DNA from: SCGC-AAA076-P13 sp964276145
GTDB taxonomy: Bacteria > Pseudomonadota > Gammaproteobacteria > Magnimaribacterales > D2472
Direction: 5' to 3'
Assembly (NCBI GenBank): GCA_964276145.1
Contig: CAXYDN010000003.1
Coordinates: forward strand, 210,203-274,202
DNA length: 64,000 bases
This document shows, one piece after another, positions 60,434 to 64,000 of the stretch (the stretch's first letter is position 1; every line of letters begins with the position of its first letter). Under the pieces are notes generated by a model. The model had not been told where the DNA came from and did not search any database. It was given only the letters and a program-made list of their open reading frames with translations. Made by a program: the position numbers and the translations under genes.

Positions 60434-61438
60434 CTAGAAATTAATAACAACTTTACCTTTTGCTTTTCTATCTTTTAGATGAGCAATTGCTTCTGCAGAT
60501 GTTTCTAAAGTAAATTTGTCGGAAGGCGTGGGGTTAATTTTTCCATCCTTATACATTTCAAATAATTCATTAAAATTCTTTTGATTCTCTTCTGGGAATA
60601 GTCCAGTCCAAGCCCCCCAAAAAACTCCAACAATTTGACAACCTTTGAGTAAGGTTAAATTTAACGGCATTTTAGGAATTTGGTCTGCACCAGCAGCAAA
60701 TCCAATGACCAGGTATCTTCCTTCCCAAGCTATAGACCTTAAACATGGTTCCGCATATGAACCACCAACCGGATCATAGATCACATTAGGGCCCATGCCT
60801 CCTGTAAGTTCCTTGATTTTATTTGATAGCTCTTTTTGTTGGTCTCTATTTAAATTTCCAGATGGATATACAAATCCCTCATCGGCACCATTTTCAATAC
60901 ATATATCAACTTTTTCTTGAGTAGATGCAGCAGCTATTACCTTTGCCCCCATAGCTTTGCCTAGCTGAACAGTTGCAAGCCCGACACCTCCAGATGCTCC
61001 CAAAACTAATAAAGTCTCTCCTGGTTGGATATCAGCCCTTTGTTTTAAGGCATGTATTGAGGTTCCATAGGTCACTGACAAGGCAGCAGCAATCTCAAAG
61101 TCCATTTTTTCAGGAATAATCCTTATCGAAGAGTGATGGGCTAATATTTTCTCTGAAATTCCACCAATACCTGTTGCAGCAAATACTTTATCACCAACTT
61201 TAAAATTATCTACACCATCTCCAATTTCTGTAATAATTCCAGCTGATTCTCCTCCAGGAGTGAAAGGTAGAGGTGGCTGAAATTGATAAAGGCCCTGAAT
61301 CATCAAAACGTCAGGGAAATTAACACTAGCTGACTTCACCTCAATAATGACATGCTCTGCAGCAATTACTGGATCTAGAACCTCTGAAACAATTAGTTTT
61401 TCTGGTCCGCCTAGCTCAGTACATTGTAATGCTTTCAT
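60434..61438 (-). CDS. NADPH:quinone reductase-like zinc-independent alcohol dehydrogenase family protein
   Basis: A 334-residue medium-chain dehydrogenase/reductase: MKALQCTELGGPEKLIV start, PFTPGGESAGIITEIG, the NADP-binding LVLGASGGVGLATVQLGKAMG and the end LKDRKAKGKVVINF. It lacks the zinc-ligand cysteines of true alcohol dehydrogenases and fits the quinone oxidoreductase (Qor-like) branch. Only 13 bp from the convergent PhoX-like gene. Confidence 0.9.
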   Translation of the reverse strand: MKALQCTELGGPEKLIVSEVLDPVIAAEHVIIEVKSASVNFPDVLMIQGLYQFQPPLPFTPGGESAGIITEIGDGVDNFKVGDKVFAATGIGGISEKILAHHSSIRIIPEKMDFEIAAALSVTYGTSIHALKQRADIQPGETLLVLGASGGVGLATVQLGKAMGAKVIAAASTQEKVDICIENGADEGFVYPSGNLNRDQQKELSNKIKELTGGMGPNVIYDPVGGSYAEPCLRSIAWEGRYLVIGFAAGADQIPKMPLNLTLLKGCQIVGVFWGAWTGLFPEENQKNFNELFEMYKDGKINPTPSDKFTLETSAEAIAHLKDRKAKGKVVINF

Positions 61439-61450
61439 TTTTTTCCCTAT

Positions 61451-62944
61451 TTATATTTTTGCGTTGTAAGAATCTATAAACTCTTCGAAACTTATTTCAG
61501 TTTCTTGATTCATTCTATCAAACTCTATTAAAGAATCACTAGCTTCTTTTTTGCACAAATCTATATCAATATTAGAAAGAGAATTTAATTCGGTTGAGTT
61601 TTTTTGTGCCAGCTCTAGTCCAGCTTCATGGAATGATTTGCCCTTATTAAAAATATTTTTCTTAACCTTCAGACCATCAATGGCTTTAACATATTGTGGT
61701 TCATTCATTTCACTTGCAAGCAACATTAAATTATTAATCAAATGATCTCTTGCTTGACTGATAGGCACCTCAGAATTCATATAGTTAATTATCGATGAGT
61801 CTTTTCTACCAAACTTTATAGTTGCTATATCAGTCTTTTCAATTATAGATTTTTCCTCATCAGTCATCATGGGGCTTTCATTAACAAGACAATAAATTAA
61901 TAACAAATCTAGGACTCTTATTTGATCTTCTGTTATTCCAAGAGGACTATTGGGATTTAAATCAATTCCTCTAACTTCAACATACTGAATGCCTTGGTCT
62001 TTTAAAAGCTGATATGGCCTTTGACCACTTTTGCCAGCTCGTTTTGGCCTAATACAATCATAAAGCTCATTTTCAATTTGCAAAATACCATTAGATATTT
62101 GTTGATATTTGTTATTTTTATCTTTTAAGCCAAGCTTTTTAAACTCAGGATGCGGCATGACAATACCCATTTTTAGCTCATCCAAAAAAGAGGCTAAGTT
62201 ATTATATTTAAAATCTAAATTTTTTTGGGCTTGGCTTTGATAGCCAATGTCACTCATTCTTAATGATGTAGCATCTTTTTGGAATAAATCAGCTGCATTT
62301 AATTCATCCAAATCATTCTGTCTTCCAGAAACAAAAGTTTTATCAACCACAGCAGAATTACCAAATTCAAGTAAAACAAACCAAAATAGCCTTTTAAAAT
62401 TTCTTATTAAGCCTAGATAGCCTTTATTTTTATCTTCCTGATTAGATACACCTAAGAATTTTTTTAAAGATTCATCAGATAATGAAAAATTGTAATGAAT
62501 ACCTGATACACATTGCATTGTTTTTCCATATCTTATTGCAAGACCTTTTCTATAAACATGCTTTAATTGGCCCATATTAGTGTTGCCATAGGTTGCAATA
62601 TTTATGTCTAATTCATTATTTATTTTCGGAGGCATAGAGTATGGCCAAAGAGTTTCGCCGTTCTCTAAGTTTTTATTTATAAAAACATGAAGAGATTCAA
62701 GTTTTTTATAGAGCTGATTTATATCAGTATAAACAGGTGTAACAATTTCAATTAATGCCTCAGCAAAGTCAGTTGTTATGGATGGGTTTGTAAAGGACGA
62801 ACCTAAGCTTTTTGGATGGCTTTGATTAGAAATAAAACCATCTTTATTAACTCTTAATGACTCTTTCTCAATACCTCTTTCAATAACAAGATTGGTAAAG
62901 AAAGATTGTTGTTTAAGATTTATTAATCGATTGTGGAAATCCAC
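61451..62944 (-). CDS. gshA: glutamate--cysteine ligase
   Basis: A 497-residue proteobacterial-type enzyme. Landmarks: IERGIEKESLRVNKDGFISN, TDFAEALIEIVTPV, PYSMPPK, CVSGIHYNFSLSD and YQLLKDQGIQYVEVRGIDLN, SPLGITEDQIRVL. First step of glutathione synthesis. Located 12 bp downstream of the quinone reductase and 8 bp from pckA on the same strand. Confidence 0.96.
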   Translation of the reverse strand: MDFHNRLINLKQQSFFTNLVIERGIEKESLRVNKDGFISNQSHPKSLGSSFTNPSITTDFAEALIEIVTPVYTDINQLYKKLESLHVFINKNLENGETLWPYSMPPKINNELDINIATYGNTNMGQLKHVYRKGLAIRYGKTMQCVSGIHYNFSLSDESLKKFLGVSNQEDKNKGYLGLIRNFKRLFWFVLLEFGNSAVVDKTFVSGRQNDLDELNAADLFQKDATSLRMSDIGYQSQAQKNLDFKYNNLASFLDELKMGIVMPHPEFKKLGLKDKNNKYQQISNGILQIENELYDCIRPKRAGKSGQRPYQLLKDQGIQYVEVRGIDLNPNSPLGITEDQIRVLDLLLIYCLVNESPMMTDEEKSIIEKTDIATIKFGRKDSSIINYMNSEVPISQARDHLINNLMLLASEMNEPQYVKAIDGLKVKKNIFNKGKSFHEAGLELAQKNSTELNSLSNIDIDLCKKEASDSLIEFDRMNQETEISFEEFIDSYNAKI

Positions 62945-62952
62945 AGATGTCT

Positions 62953-63999
62953 CTAAAATTTTGGTCCTGCGGAGATAATATCATGACCAACATCAAATTT
63001 TTTAAAGTTATTTTGGAATTTTTTAACTAGTTCGTCTAAATACATTTGATAGTCTTCTTGACTTTGCCATGTTTCAACTGGGTTCAATAAAGCAGAGTCC
63101 ACTCCTTCAATATTTCTAGGAACATTTAGATTTAATCCAGGCACATGTTGTGTCTCAGCATTATCTAATTCACCATTTTGTATTGCATTTACTATTCTTC
63201 TAGTTGTTGGTATTGAAAATCTAGACCCTTTTCCATAAGGGCCTCCGGTCCAACCAGTATTTACAAGAAATACCCTGGAATTATAAGATTCTACTCTTTT
63301 CATCAGTAGATCTGCATAAACACCAGCCGGTCTTGGAAAGAAAGGAGCGCCGAAGCATGTTGAGAATGTTGATTCAATAGATGAATCAGATCCCATTTCA
63401 GTTGATCCAACCTTTGCTGTATAACCGCTTAGGAAATGATAAGCAGCAGCCTCTTTAGAAAGAATTGATACAGGCGGTATTAATCCGGTCAGATCACAGG
63501 TCAAAAATATAACCGTTTCTGGCTCACCGGCAGCATTCTCTGTTACAGCATCGTCTATATGCGATCTTGGATAACAGCAGCGGCCATTTTCAGAAAGAGT
63601 TGTATTGTAGTAGTCAGGAGTTTTAGCGTCGTCTAAATATACATTTTCTATAACACTGCCATGCTTAATTGCTTTAAAGATAACTGGTTCATTTTCTTCT
63701 GAAAGATCAATGGTCTTTGCATAGCAACCACCCTCAAAATTAAAAACAGACCCTTCTCCCCAGCCATGCTCATCATCACCAATCAAGGAGCAGCTGGGAT
63801 CCGCTGATAAGGTTGTTTTACCAGTACCAGACAAACCAAAAAATAATGCCACTTTGCCATCTGAATTAACGTTTGCTGAACAATGCATTGGAAGAACATC
63901 TTTTTCAGGAAGTAAAAAATTTTGTGCAGAAAACATAGATTTTTTTAACTCACCTGCATATTTCATGCCCGCTAAAATAACTCTTCGTTTAGCAAAATT
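62953..63999 (-). CDS. pckA: phosphoenolpyruvate carboxykinase (ATP), partial (N-terminus beyond right edge)
   Basis: The open frame runs to the right edge; the visible 348 codons begin NFAKRRVILAGMKYAGELKK. P-loop GLSGTGKTTLSADPSCSLIG, GDDEHGWGEGSVFNFEGGCYAK, the metal/substrate motif LIPPVSILSKEAAAYHFLSG and GGPYGKGSRFSIPTTRRIV identify the ATP-dependent enzyme of gluconeogenesis (oxaloacetate to PEP). The end FDVGHDIISAGPKF is the true C-terminus. About a third of the protein is missing. Confidence 0.95.
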   Translation of the reverse strand, partial: NFAKRRVILAGMKYAGELKKSMFSAQNFLLPEKDVLPMHCSANVNSDGKVALFFGLSGTGKTTLSADPSCSLIGDDEHGWGEGSVFNFEGGCYAKTIDLSEENEPVIFKAIKHGSVIENVYLDDAKTPDYYNTTLSENGRCCYPRSHIDDAVTENAAGEPETVIFLTCDLTGLIPPVSILSKEAAAYHFLSGYTAKVGSTEMGSDSSIESTFSTCFGAPFFPRPAGVYADLLMKRVESYNSRVFLVNTGWTGGPYGKGSRFSIPTTRRIVNAIQNGELDNAETQHVPGLNLNVPRNIEGVDSALLNPVETWQSQEDYQMYLDELVKKFQNNFKKFDVGHDIISAGPKF

Positions 64000-64000
64000 T

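Noticed and set aside
1..64000. CRISPR array, prophage or transposase
   Set aside because: No regularly spaced direct repeats, and no integrase-, capsid- or transposase-like protein was seen.

Overview
This is the replication-origin neighbourhood of a small-genome, AT-rich (roughly one third G+C by eye) gammaproteobacterium. Gene order around dnaA closely follows the Pseudomonas-type origin region, with genes dropped and spacers reduced to a few bases. Low G+C, very short intergenic gaps, a complete aa3-type cytochrome c oxidase locus and many small membrane proteins suggest a streamlined marine lineage such as SAR86. That assignment is inference; no marker gene was compared.

Layout. 1-16.8 kb is an accessory region: a partial PsiE-family gene, a DUF952 protein, a nitroreductase, a minus-strand cluster of small membrane proteins with a sterol-desaturase-like hydroxylase, VOC protein, methyltransferase and SMR transporter, a plus-strand cassette of paired membrane proteins with an XRE regulator, lipoproteins, a cupin/secreted-protein pair, an operon with two HXXEE membrane paralogues, and several microproteins shorter than 60 codons. 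16.7-17.1 kb holds glmS and, just beyond its stop, a second degenerate copy of its last 12 codons plus stop. 17.0-27.1 kb is glmS-glmU followed by the nine-gene ATP synthase operon (all minus strand). 27.1-34.7 kb is parB-parA-rsmG-mnmG-mnmE-yidC-rnpA-rpmH (minus strand). The presumed oriC lies at 34.69-34.87 kb. 34.9-40.3 kb is dnaA-dnaN-recF-gyrB. 40.3-50.7 kb carries plsC-like, a single-chain glycyl-tRNA synthetase, an LpxL-like acyltransferase, trkH-trkA, fmt-def, and the plus-strand run purE-tsaC-hemF-aroE-zinc ribbon. 50.7-59.0 kb is the cytochrome c oxidase structural and assembly operon (coxB, coxA, ctaG, coxC, SURF1, an unnamed assembly-type gene, ctaA, ctaB, sco) with a DUF2909 gene on the opposite strand. 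59.1-64.0 kb is a PhoX-like protein, a quinone-reductase-like dehydrogenase, gshA and the beginning of a pckA cut by the window edge.

How the genes work together: the core encodes replication start, chromosome partitioning, tRNA wobble and rRNA modification, membrane protein insertion, F1Fo ATP synthase and its respiratory partner cytochrome oxidase with heme A synthesis and copper delivery, plus cell-wall precursor supply (GlmS/GlmU).

Most notable: (i) mnmG and rsmG each contain two single-base insertions within about 730 bp, and a third gene near 16.4 kb is broken the same way; (ii) GyrB is about 640 residues and lacks the large insert usual in gammaproteobacteria; (iii) the glyQ/glyS pair expected at this locus is replaced by a single-chain GlyRS; (iv) a glmS 3'-end remnant lies downstream of glmS; (v) a 15-codon ORF with eight cysteines lies in frame behind the TGA stop of an HXXEE membrane protein gene. 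I saw no CRISPR array, tRNA or rRNA gene, transposase or integrase.
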